DNA of 5,310 nucleotides from an uncultured Streptococcus sp. (lineage in GTDB: Bacteria; Bacillota; Bacilli; Lactobacillales; Streptococcaceae), in NCBI RefSeq assembly GCF_938036805.1, contig NZ_CALHWC010000089.1:1-5310 (forward strand), in the 5' to 3' direction. Below, one piece after another: positions 1-5,301 of this stretch; position 1 is the stretch's first letter; every line of letters begins with the position of its first letter. The notes beneath the pieces are model-generated. The model had not been told where the DNA came from, did not search any database, and saw only the letters and a list, made by a program, of their open reading frames with translations. A program made the translations under genes and the position numbers.

Positions 1-423
1 GCAGGCGTCCTATTGGAAGCTATTGACAATAGCCAGTGCCCGTCTGCATGGGAGCAGCTCTATGCAAATCATAGCTTTGAAAGCCTAGAAAGTCTGGGCC
101 GTGGCCAATCCTTTGGCGTCTGCTCTGATGTCAAAGAAAGCGAAATCATCAACTATATGGCTGCTTATGATGCGACGGATAAAGCGAAAGCAGAAGCCCT
201 AGGCCTTTCTATCAAGGAAATCCCAGCAGCTGAATATGCCATCGTACCAGTCAAGGGGGCTATACCTGCCAGCATCCACCATGCTTGGGAATATGTTTTG
301 GAAGTCTTCTTCCCAGAAACAGGTTATCGCCACTCAGGAGCACCAGACTTTGAAGTTTACGCCGAGGGAGACATGTCCTCGCCAGACTATCAAATGGAAC
401 TCTGGATACCAGTGGTGAAATAA
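1..423 (+). CDS. GyrI-like / AraC effector-binding domain protein, C-terminal part (5' end outside window)
   Basis: The reading frame is open from the first base and ends at TAA 421-423, so the gene begins upstream; the in-frame TTG at 13 has no ribosome binding site and is not the start. The 140 visible codons look like the small-molecule-binding domain found in GyrI/SbmC proteins and at the C-terminus of AraC- or MerR-type multidrug regulators. The clues are the YMAAYDATD stretch, the 'EIPAAEYAIVPVKG' strand, a central HHAWEYV helix, and the closing FEVYAEGD...MELWIPV segment, whose Glu before LWIPV matches the conserved pocket acid of the family. Such domains bind hydrophobic or cationic ligands and switch a DNA-binding domain. 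Whether an HTH precedes it cannot be seen. Its last 28 or so codons recur twice more downstream as relics. No terminator follows this copy; the terminator that probably belonged to it lies after the second copy. The domain call is fairly sure; the regulatory role is inference. Confidence 0.8.
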   Translation, partial: AGVLLEAIDNSQCPSAWEQLYANHSFESLESLGRGQSFGVCSDVKESEIINYMAAYDATDKAKAEALGLSIKEIPAAEYAIVPVKGAIPASIHHAWEYVLEVFFPETGYRHSGAPDFEVYAEGDMSSPDYQMELWIPVVK

Positions 424-476
424 AATGGTGATTGTAAGTCATTTTTTAGCTGTCGATTATAGAGGAGGATGATGCT

Positions 477-1403
477 ATGCAGATGTATTTTGGGGACGTT
501 TCTCTTTGTTATACATATTCACTTGCGATGGCGCTGCATTCGTATGGTTATGATGTTCGCCCTGAGTTTTTGGAAGCTATTATGGTGATGGGAAATGGTG
601 CTAGTATTATAAAGGAAGATGAAAAACACCCCTTAGTCTTCTTTGATAATGGGATGCCAGATAGTTCTATCAGCCATTCTTTAAACATTTTGGGTTTTAC
701 ATATGATGAATACTATATAAAGGATTCAAATGCGGTGGATCTTCTCTCTATCAGAGAAATGCTAAGCAAGTTCTTGCTCAGCGGGCCAGTTGTTCTTGGC
801 CCTTTGGACATGGGTTATCTGACTTATAATCCCAATCATATTCATTTGTATGGGGTGGACCATTTTGTTTCAGTTTATGATCTAGATGATGAGTTTATCT
901 ATTTCCATGATCCAGCAGGCTTTGCTTGTATGAAAATGACTTTCTCAGAATTTTCGAAAGCCTGGGAAGCTAAAAATATCGACTATAAAAGAGGTTCTTT
1001 CTCCATGTGGGGAAACTTCAAAAAAATCAAATCTCCAACTTTCAAAGAAATTTACCAGAAAACATCTATGCTGATGAAGCAACAATATGAAGATGGCGAG
1101 GAGAATGTGATAGCAAGATATGCTAAGTCGGTGGCGGACAATGGCTTGAATGAAGAACAAAAGCATCTTCATCAATACTTTAGCTTCAAATTAGCTTCTA
1201 TCAGAAATCTATACATGAGCAACTTCTTAAAAGACCACGATACGGTTAGATCTGAACTAAAAGAAAATTTAGCAAAATTGTTTGGCCAAGCTCATCTATT
1301 TTGTATCGAGGAAGATTATCAGAAACTATCAGAAGTCTTGTATGATATTGCAGCGCTAGATAATAGATTTAGAGATTTGTGTATTCGCTATAAAGAAGAG
1401 TAG
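477..1403 (+). CDS. BtrH_N / papain-like cysteine-peptidase-fold protein of unknown substrate
   Basis: A 308-residue protein. The ATG at 477 is chosen because AGGAGG (463-468) lies 8 nt upstream. There is no signal peptide, so it is probably cytosolic. The N-terminal half resembles the BtrH_N domain (butirosin biosynthesis acyltransferase BtrH) and C39-like papain folds. Cys11 sits in an N-terminal helix (SLCYTYSLAMAL), His129 in 'GVDHFVSVYDL' and Asp145 in 'IYFHDPAGF', in the order and spacing of a Cys-His-Asp triad, with a Gly-Pro strand (residues 103-109) before the His. Residues from about 185 on are mostly charged helix of unknown function. In known relatives the fold moves acyl or peptidyl groups, often in peptide or secondary-metabolite pathways; the substrate here cannot be inferred. 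The gene starts 53 nt after the effector-binding gene and may be read from its transcript. It is followed by a relic of that neighbour's 3' end, which suggests the gene was inserted between the neighbour and its native terminator. Confidence 0.7.
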   Translation: MQMYFGDVSLCYTYSLAMALHSYGYDVRPEFLEAIMVMGNGASIIKEDEKHPLVFFDNGMPDSSISHSLNILGFTYDEYYIKDSNAVDLLSIREMLSKFLLSGPVVLGPLDMGYLTYNPNHIHLYGVDHFVSVYDLDDEFIYFHDPAGFACMKMTFSEFSKAWEAKNIDYKRGSFSMWGNFKKIKSPTFKEIYQKTSMLMKQQYEDGEENVIARYAKSVADNGLNEEQKHLHQYFSFKLASIRNLYMSNFLKDHDTVRSELKENLAKLFGQAHLFCIEEDYQKLSEVLYDIAALDNRFRDLCIRYKEE

Positions 1404-1459
1404 AAAAAGTGAGAAAAACGAAGACGCTGTTTGGTAATGCAGTAGAATCGAAACCAGGG

Positions 1460-1504
1460 GCACCAGACTATCAAATAAATCTCTGGATACCAGTGGTGAA
1501 ATAG
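1460..1504 (+). pseudogene. Relic of the effector-binding domain C-terminus (copy A)
   Basis: Read in frame to the TAG at 1502-1504, this stretch encodes APDYQINLWIPVVK, matching the end of the first gene (GAPD...YQMELWIPVVK). Compared with positions 341-423 it lacks exactly 39 bp between two CCAGACT heptamers (343-349 and 382-388 in the intact copy), leaving a single CCAGACT. The conserved Glu before LWIPV is Asn here. No start codon with a ribosome binding site precedes it, so it is a non-functional remnant. Confidence 0.8.
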
Positions 1505-1513
1505 ATTAGAAAT

Positions 1514-1544
1514 CAGCCGTTTATTTTTGAGCGGCTGTTTTTTT
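1514..1544 (+). terminator. Intrinsic terminator, copy A
   Basis: The stem CAGCCG (1514-1519) pairs with CGGCTG (1532-1537) around a 12-nt loop and is followed by seven T (1538-1544). It lies 9 nt after the stop codon of the relic, where the effector gene's own terminator would have been. In its present place it should end transcription from the BtrH_N gene and insulate the two-gene module from upstream reading. Confidence 0.85.
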
Positions 1545-1552
1545 ATGCATTG

Positions 1553-1561
1553 TGGTATAAT
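1553..1561 (+). promoter_or_regulatory. Extended -10 promoter, orphan copy of the HAD gene promoter
   Basis: TGG-TATAAT (TG at 1553-1554, TATAAT 1556-1561) is a perfect extended -10 and is identical to the promoter of the intact HAD gene at 4573-4581. There is no good -35 hexamer at 17 bp spacing, which is tolerable for an extended -10. The HAD start behind it is dead, so any transcript would run through an AT-rich leader of about 420 nt into the two-gene module. Confidence 0.65.
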
Positions 1562-1605
1562 GAAGCTATTACAGTTGCAGAAAGGTTTTTGACTTTATCA
1601 TACAA

Positions 1606-1985
1606 CTAAAGAATAGTAAAAATTAAATAATACAAATAAACGCTTATAATCTGTCCTATATAAATAATTTCTGGGGATTGTGTATTTGCTATCATATTTG
1701 CAATTTGATTAGTAAGAAAGCTTTTATTTTATTATAAATGTAAATAGAAAAGCGTTAAATAGTATTTAATGTTTCATAAAAATAATTCAATATTAGTTTA
1801 TGATAAATCTTTTTAAAAGATTATTTAAAGTAGATAATAAAAATAGCTAAATTACTCTCTTTTGTTTACGGTTACATGTCCTTAGGTACTGGTTTTTTAA
1901 TAATATATTTATATTGTAGTAGCAAACAGAATATGATATAATACGCATACAGAAAAAATAATTTTATGGTTTAAGAGGTACGTCT
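1606..1985. other. AT-rich non-coding leader of the two-gene module
   Basis: About 380 nt without a credible gene on either strand; only very short frames occur, such as one of 15 codons near 1769. The base composition is strongly AT-rich compared with the flanking genes. There is a short inverted repeat AATCTTTT/AAAAGATT (1806-1822). AACGCTT (1639-1645) and AAGCGTT (1750-1756) are complementary but far apart, and could arise by chance in such a sequence. A second TATAAT occurs at 1645-1650 without a clear -35. The last 70 nt carry the best promoter and the ribosome binding site of the next gene. No tRNA, riboswitch or CRISPR-like pattern was seen. Confidence 0.6.
1914..1942 (+). promoter_or_regulatory. 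Predicted promoter of the two-gene module
   Basis: A perfect extended -10, TGA-TATAAT (TG at 1934-1935, TATAAT 1937-1942), is preceded at 17 bp by TTGTAG (1914-1919), which matches only the TTG half of the -35 consensus. Transcription would begin near 1949, giving a leader of about 35 nt before the ATG at 1986. No clear operator is visible around it. Confidence 0.65.
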
Positions 1986-2858
1986 ATGTCTATTGATTTA
2001 TTTAATAAGGAACTTCGAAAAAATGCAATAAATGATTTTAATGAGGCTGTTAACCGTTATGAGGGTGTCGCAAAGACTTTGGGAAATAATGCAAATTCTC
2101 TTTACTCCAAGCGCATCAAAGGAGTAGATTTAGTTAAAGTTGTTGAAGAACGTATTAATCAACTAGCTAATACACCTAAAGAATTTGACATAAACTTGAA
2201 AAAAATAGAGATTGAGATGGAAAACTTTGCGGTAAAGCAACGCGAAATAAAGAAAGCAGAGCTAGAAGCAAAGGCTGCTTCCGGTGGAACAGGAGTAGGT
2301 GCGACATTGAGTGCGCTTGGAGTAGCGGTTGCTACTATGGGGCCAACTGCTGCAATGAGTATTGCCACTACATTTGGAGTGGCATCTACAGGTACTGCTA
2401 TTTCAACATTATCTGGTGCAGCAGCAACTAATGCTGCCTTAGCTTGGCTTGGTGGAGGAGCTTTAGCAGCTGGTGGCGGCGGGATGACTGCTGGAAGCGC
2501 ATTATTAGCTTTGGCTGGACCAGTTGGCTGGAGTTTAGCTGGTGTTATGTTTGCAGGTTCTATAGGCACAGGTTTCTTTGCAAGAAATAAAAATAGAGAA
2601 ACTGCTGATAGTGTTACCAAAGATAGAGAAAAACTAGAAATAGTAATTCGAAGATTTAACAATAAGAATTCTGAAGTCATATCATTGATTAAATTGACTG
2701 AAATTCAAATTAATGGTATTAAGAATGCCCTATCTTCTCTAAAAGGGAATGATTATAGCTTATTTTCCCATGATGAAAAAAATCAAGCTGGCTTATTAGT
2801 TAATTCAACATTGACATTGGCTCAGCTAATTAATAAGGAACTTAAGTTAGATGCTTGA
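1986..2858 (+). CDS. Putative glycine/alanine-rich membrane-inserting protein (first gene of the two-gene module)
   Basis: A 290-residue protein with three regions. Residues 1-97 are charged helix with coiled-coil character. Residues 98-197 are a Gly/Ala-rich hydrophobic block (GAAATNAALAWLGGG at 144-158, AAGGGGMTAG at 161-170, ALAGPVGWSLAG at 175-186) that could form two or three membrane helices or a glycine-zipper hairpin. Residues 198-290 are again charged helix. There is no signal peptide, Walker motif or obvious catalytic residue. I do not recognise a named family, although the central block has the look of a conserved module. The ATG is supported by AGAGG (1974-1978), 7 nt upstream. 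The stop overlaps the next start by 8 bp, so the two products are probably made together. The helix-hydrophobic-helix layout fits a pore-forming or membrane-associated protein, but this is inference. GC rises locally over the Gly/Ala block because of codon choice; the rest is AT-rich. Confidence 0.75.
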   Translation: MSIDLFNKELRKNAINDFNEAVNRYEGVAKTLGNNANSLYSKRIKGVDLVKVVEERINQLANTPKEFDINLKKIEIEMENFAVKQREIKKAELEAKAASGGTGVGATLSALGVAVATMGPTAAMSIATTFGVASTGTAISTLSGAAATNAALAWLGGGALAAGGGGMTAGSALLALAGPVGWSLAGVMFAGSIGTGFFARNKNRETADSVTKDREKLEIVIRRFNNKNSEVISLIKLTEIQINGIKNALSSLKGNDYSLFSHDEKNQAGLLVNSTLTLAQLINKELKLDA

Positions 2859-4347
2859 TGAACAGAGCCGTGACAATGTATTGGAACAAAGCATTGCAGC
2901 ATATGTTGATTATCTGAATAGTATAAGATTATCAGATTTATTACATTCATTAGATATGATTCTAGTAAATGAAACGAATAAGCTTTCAGATTTAGCTACG
3001 AGAACAGCCAATGCATTATCAAATCTTGATTTAGCCAAACTAGAAATTGAAAATCTTATAAGTAATAATCGAGGTGGTGACACAGGAGCACATGGTTTTA
3101 TAGCTGAATTTGCTGAAACTGGCATTAGAAACGCAAGAGATGTTTTTGAAGGATTGCAAAAAAGTATCATTTTGTTGAATGATAATGGGGCAGCTGATAT
3201 ATTACTTCAGGGTAATGAAGTTCAGATGAAATTTTATTCTAATATCTTAGAGGAGATTAAACAGGCTTCTAGATATGAAAATATGATTATGATGTTTCCT
3301 AAAGACCATGTAGAGGTTATTGAAAAAATTATGAGTGGAGCAAAAACTGTTGAATATAATGGTAACAGGTTATCACTCTCACAAATTAATAAAATTAAAC
3401 AGGCTATTGAAAATGAAAGTAATCTACGTGGATCTCGATATAATGAGTGGTTAAGACCCTCTTTATTACGATACAGAGATGTTCAAAAAGGTACTATTAA
3501 TCAAACATTATCTGGTGAAGTTGATGCTATTAATAAACAAGCATTTCAACAAGAGCTGGATATAAAAAATAAGGCAAACAAGGAGAAATCAGTTGCTTAT
3601 CAAAAATCACAACCCACTTTTGCTGAGGCTTCAAAAGTTGCTGGTGTTGGCGCAGCAGTTCAAGGTGGACTGAACTTAGCTATTTTTATTTATAGAAAAC
3701 ATAACGATGGAAAAGATATTTGGGATTTTGATGCTAATGATTGGCAACAATGTGGTATCAGTACAGCAAACGGTGCTATAAAAGGTGGAGTATCAGGGTT
3801 TGCTATTTATGGACTTACAAATGTTTGTCATTTAGCTGCGCCCAGTGCAGGAGCAATTGTTTCTGGCACATTTGGATTAAGTACAGCTATTGTTAAGTAC
3901 AGAAATGGAGATATCGATACTGATGATTTTATCAATTTAGTAACATTGAATTCCCTTGATGCTACAGGGGCAGCGATTGGGGCAGCAATAGGGCAATCGT
4001 TGATTCCAATACCTGTTATAGGAGCTCTAATTGGTTCAATTGTTGCAACTACAGCCCTTAGTTTAGGGAAGGACATGCTAAATAAGCATGAGCGAAGTGT
4101 AATCCTTAGTTATCAAAGAGATGTAAATGATTATATAAATCGTTTAGATATTAAGTTTAAAAAACAACTAGATAAACTAATGAGCCTATATCATGAACTT
4201 GGTGAACTTCAAGAATATGCTTTTGACTACAATTTGAATTTATCATTGAGATTTATATCTTCCATTGACATGGCTAAGAAGATAGGAGTTCCCGAAACTA
4301 AAATTCTAAAAAATATTGATGAGATAGATGATTATTTTTTATCTTGA
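2851..4347 (+). CDS. Large protein with possible PD-(D/E)XK-like region and C-terminal glycine-zipper membrane domain (second gene of the module)
   Basis: A 498-residue protein with no named family that I recognise. Residues 1-70 are helical. Residues 78-130 hold a helix with Glu86 (GAHGFIAEFAE), then 'NGAADILLQGNEVQMKFYS' with Asp116 and Gln125-x-Lys127. This order (helix Glu, strand Asp, Q/E-x-K strand) resembles the PD-(D/E)XK or Mrr-like nuclease core. Residues 131-255 are charged, mostly helical. Residues 262-405 are hydrophobic and Gly-rich, with a GxxxGxxxG zipper (Gly373, 377, 381) and GALIG at 391-395, probably membrane-inserting. Residues 406-498 return to charged helix. The ATG at 2851 lies inside the preceding gene, 11 nt after AAGGA (2835-2839), so translational coupling is likely. 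No strong terminator follows directly; the hairpin at 4534-4563 is the first good one. Nuclease plus membrane domains would fit a conflict or defence effector, but the nuclease reading is tentative. Confidence 0.75.
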   Translation: MLDEQSRDNVLEQSIAAYVDYLNSIRLSDLLHSLDMILVNETNKLSDLATRTANALSNLDLAKLEIENLISNNRGGDTGAHGFIAEFAETGIRNARDVFEGLQKSIILLNDNGAADILLQGNEVQMKFYSNILEEIKQASRYENMIMMFPKDHVEVIEKIMSGAKTVEYNGNRLSLSQINKIKQAIENESNLRGSRYNEWLRPSLLRYRDVQKGTINQTLSGEVDAINKQAFQQELDIKNKANKEKSVAYQKSQPTFAEASKVAGVGAAVQGGLNLAIFIYRKHNDGKDIWDFDANDWQQCGISTANGAIKGGVSGFAIYGLTNVCHLAAPSAGAIVSGTFGLSTAIVKYRNGDIDTDDFINLVTLNSLDATGAAIGAAIGQSLIPIPVIGALIGSIVATTALSLGKDMLNKHERSVILSYQRDVNDYINRLDIKFKKQLDKLMSLYHELGELQEYAFDYNLNLSLRFISSIDMAKKIGVPETKILKNIDEIDDYFLS

Positions 4348-4440
4348 TATTCCTCTTATCTAAATAATTATTTGAGGTACATTTTTCCATATATTATAGT
4401 GACTCTATTTTAGCACGAGTTTCCTTAAGTCAGGAGCAGA

Positions 4441-4524
4441 GCACCAGATTTTGAAGTCTACACTGAGGGTGATATGTACTCCCCAGATTATCAAATGAAA
4501 GTCTGGATTCCAGTTGTGAAATAG
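4441..4524 (+). pseudogene. Relic of the effector-binding domain C-terminus (copy B)
   Basis: Read in frame, these 27 codons and a TAG at 4522-4524 give APDFEVYTEGDMYSPDY followed by QMKVWIPVVK, clearly homologous to the end of the first gene (FEVYAEGDMSSPDYQMELWIPVVK). The nucleotide sequence differs at many, mostly synonymous, positions. The conserved pocket Glu before the LWIPV motif is Lys here. The body of the gene is missing upstream, so this is a 3' remnant, probably of the ancestral or donor allele that adjoined the HAD gene. Confidence 0.85.
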
Positions 4525-4533
4525 ATTAGAAAT

Positions 4534-4563
4534 CAGCCGTTCATTTTTGAGCGGCTGGTTTTT
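4534..4563 (+). terminator. Intrinsic terminator, copy B
   Basis: CAGCCG (4534-4539) pairs with CGGCTG (4552-4557) and is followed by G and five T (4558-4563). The T-tract is weaker than in copy A (GTTTTT instead of seven T). It is the first plausible stop signal after the two-gene module, and lies just upstream of the HAD promoter. Confidence 0.75.
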
Positions 4564-4572
4564 GGTGCATTG

Positions 4573-4581
4573 TGGTATAAT
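4573..4581 (+). promoter_or_regulatory. Extended -10 promoter of the HAD phosphatase gene
   Basis: TGG-TATAAT (TG 4573-4574, TATAAT 4576-4581) lies 33 nt before the TTG start. The 17-bp-spaced -35 position holds no good hexamer, so recognition probably depends on the TG extension. The promoter abuts the terminator T-tract. A start site near 4588 would leave a leader of about 27 nt. Confidence 0.75.
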
Positions 4582-4600
4582 GAAGCTACTACTGTTACAG

Positions 4601-4606
4601 AAAGGA
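4601..4606 (+). promoter_or_regulatory. Ribosome binding site that fixes the HAD gene start at TTG 4615
   Basis: AAAGGA lies 8 nt before TTG 4615, a normal spacing. A longer frame from TTG 4570 would start upstream of the -10 box and include it in coding sequence, with no Shine-Dalgarno, so it is unlikely. Confidence 0.7.
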
Positions 4607-4614
4607 TTCCTACC

Positions 4615-5301
4615 TTGTCATACAAATTTCTACTTTTCGACCTTGACCATACGCTGTTGGATTTTGATACGGCAGAAGACATCGCGCTGACTCAGTTTTT
4701 GGAAGAGCAGGGCGTGACAGAGATTCAGACCTATAAAGATTATTATATTCCCATGAATAAGGGGCTTTGGCGGGAACTGGAGCAGGGGAAAATTACCAAG
4801 TCGGAGCTGGTCAACACTCGCTTTTCACGCTTGTTTGCTCATTTTGGTATTGAGAAGGATGGAGCCGAGTTGGCCCTTCTCTATCAGCAGCATATTGCTC
4901 AGCAAGGACAAACATATGCTGGTGCTAGTGAGCTTTTGGACAGTCTGACAGCAGCTGATTATGAGATTTACGGAGCCACCAATGGTATTACGGCTATTCA
5001 GACCGGTCGCATGGCCAATTCCGACATTTCTCCTTATTTTAATCACATTTTCATCTCAGAAAAGATGGGGACTCAGAAGCCTGAAGCTTTGTTTTATGAA
5101 AAAATAGCAGAGCAGATACCAGATTTTGACCTGTCCCAGACTTTGATGATTGGAGATTCCTTGACAGCAGATATTGCTGGCGCCAATAATGCAGGAATGG
5201 ACTCTATCTGGTACAATCCCAAGAAGTTGATGAACAATAGCAGTGCGCAGCCGACTTATACGGTATCTTCCTATGAAGAAATTAAAAAATTACTGCTTTG
5301 A
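4615..5301 (+). CDS. HAD-superfamily hydrolase, YjjG/YfnB type (probable nucleotidase)
   Basis: A 228-residue cytosolic phosphatase. All four HAD motifs are present: DLDHT with nucleophile Asp9 and general acid Asp11 (motif I), Thr122 in ATNG (motif II), Lys155 in GTQKPE (motif III), and Gly180-Asp181-Ser182 with Asp186 (motif IV, Mg2+ binding). A helical cap lies between motifs I and II (about residues 16-105). The YjjG/YfnB group dephosphorylates nucleoside monophosphates, including non-canonical pyrimidines, as a housecleaning activity; the exact substrate here is unknown. The length is normal for the group (about 225-235). The TTG start is preferred because it has a ribosome binding site and gives the typical MxYKFLLFDLDHTLLDF N-terminus. 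It is transcribed from its own extended -10 promoter and is probably the conserved chromosomal neighbour into which the cargo was inserted. Its composition is less AT-rich than the two-gene module. Confidence 0.9.
   Translation: MSYKFLLFDLDHTLLDFDTAEDIALTQFLEEQGVTEIQTYKDYYIPMNKGLWRELEQGKITKSELVNTRFSRLFAHFGIEKDGAELALLYQQHIAQQGQTYAGASELLDSLTAADYEIYGATNGITAIQTGRMANSDISPYFNHIFISEKMGTQKPEALFYEKIAEQIPDFDLSQTLMIGDSLTADIAGANNAGMDSIWYNPKKLMNNSSAQPTYTVSSYEEIKKLLL

Larger units (their letters stand above)
1456..1605 (+). repeat. Left flanking direct repeat: duplicated effector-gene end, terminator, promoter and HAD gene start
   Basis: This segment repeats the junction found intact at 4431-4625. Positions 1501-1605 align without gaps to 4521-4625 (offset 3020) with about 13 mismatches. 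The part before 1501 matches the 3' end of the effector-binding gene but lacks 39 bp. The copy ends with the first codons of the downstream HAD gene: the TTG start has become TTA (1595-1597), then TCA TAC AAC TAA, so it cannot encode a HAD protein. Similarity stops at about 1605. It marks the left edge of the inserted two-gene module and, with the copy at 341-423, also the right edge of the BtrH_N gene insertion. Confidence 0.85.
1606..4430. other. Inserted cargo islet (two-gene module) between diverged direct repeats
   Basis: This AT-rich segment interrupts what was probably a simple effector-gene/HAD-gene junction. It begins where similarity to the HAD gene start ends (about 1605) and stops where the third copy of the effector-gene end begins (about 4431). 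It carries the two overlapping genes, their leader and a promoter. It has no integrase, transposase or terminal inverted repeats. The flanking repeats are only about 88% identical over their gap-free part, so acquisition by homologous recombination with foreign streptococcal DNA fits better than site-specific integration. Confidence 0.65.
4431..4625 (+). repeat. Right flanking direct repeat (intact junction into the HAD gene)
   Basis: This is the counterpart of 1456-1605. It contains the last 27 codons of an effector-binding gene, the hairpin terminator, the extended -10 promoter, the ribosome binding site and the first codons of the live HAD gene. It lacks the 39-bp deletion of the left copy but has an extra GAGCA near 4434-4442 relative to the first gene. 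Sequence upstream of 4431 no longer resembles the effector gene, which sets the right edge of the insertion. Confidence 0.85.

Noticed and set aside
13..15. TTG as the start of the first gene
   Set aside because: The frame is open to the window edge, there is no Shine-Dalgarno, and the effector-binding domain needs more N-terminal sequence.
1639..1756. AACGCTT ... AAGCGTT complementary pair as a structured RNA
   Set aside because: Only 7 bp about 100 nt apart, with no supporting nested helices; likely coincidence.
2159..2680. Long minus-strand open frame (173 codons) opposite the first module gene
   Set aside because: Its Pro/Ala-rich product is the mirror of the Gly/Ala codons of the + strand gene. 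There is no ribosome binding site, and the + strand gene has a good start and promoter.
4362..4373. Palindrome AAATAATTATTT after the second module gene as a terminator
   Set aside because: It is all A/T, has no T-tract directly after it, and a palindrome of this kind is expected by chance in AT-rich DNA.
1975..4380. GAGGTAC heptamer before the module (1975-1981) and after it (4374-4380) as element ends
   Set aside because: The first is part of the ribosome binding site, the matches do not extend, and the real similarity boundaries lie elsewhere (about 1605 and 4431).
1501..4625. Site-specific integration with att sites, or an IS element
   Set aside because: No integrase, transposase or inverted ends are present. 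The flanking repeats are long and have many mismatches, unlike identical att cores or short target duplications.
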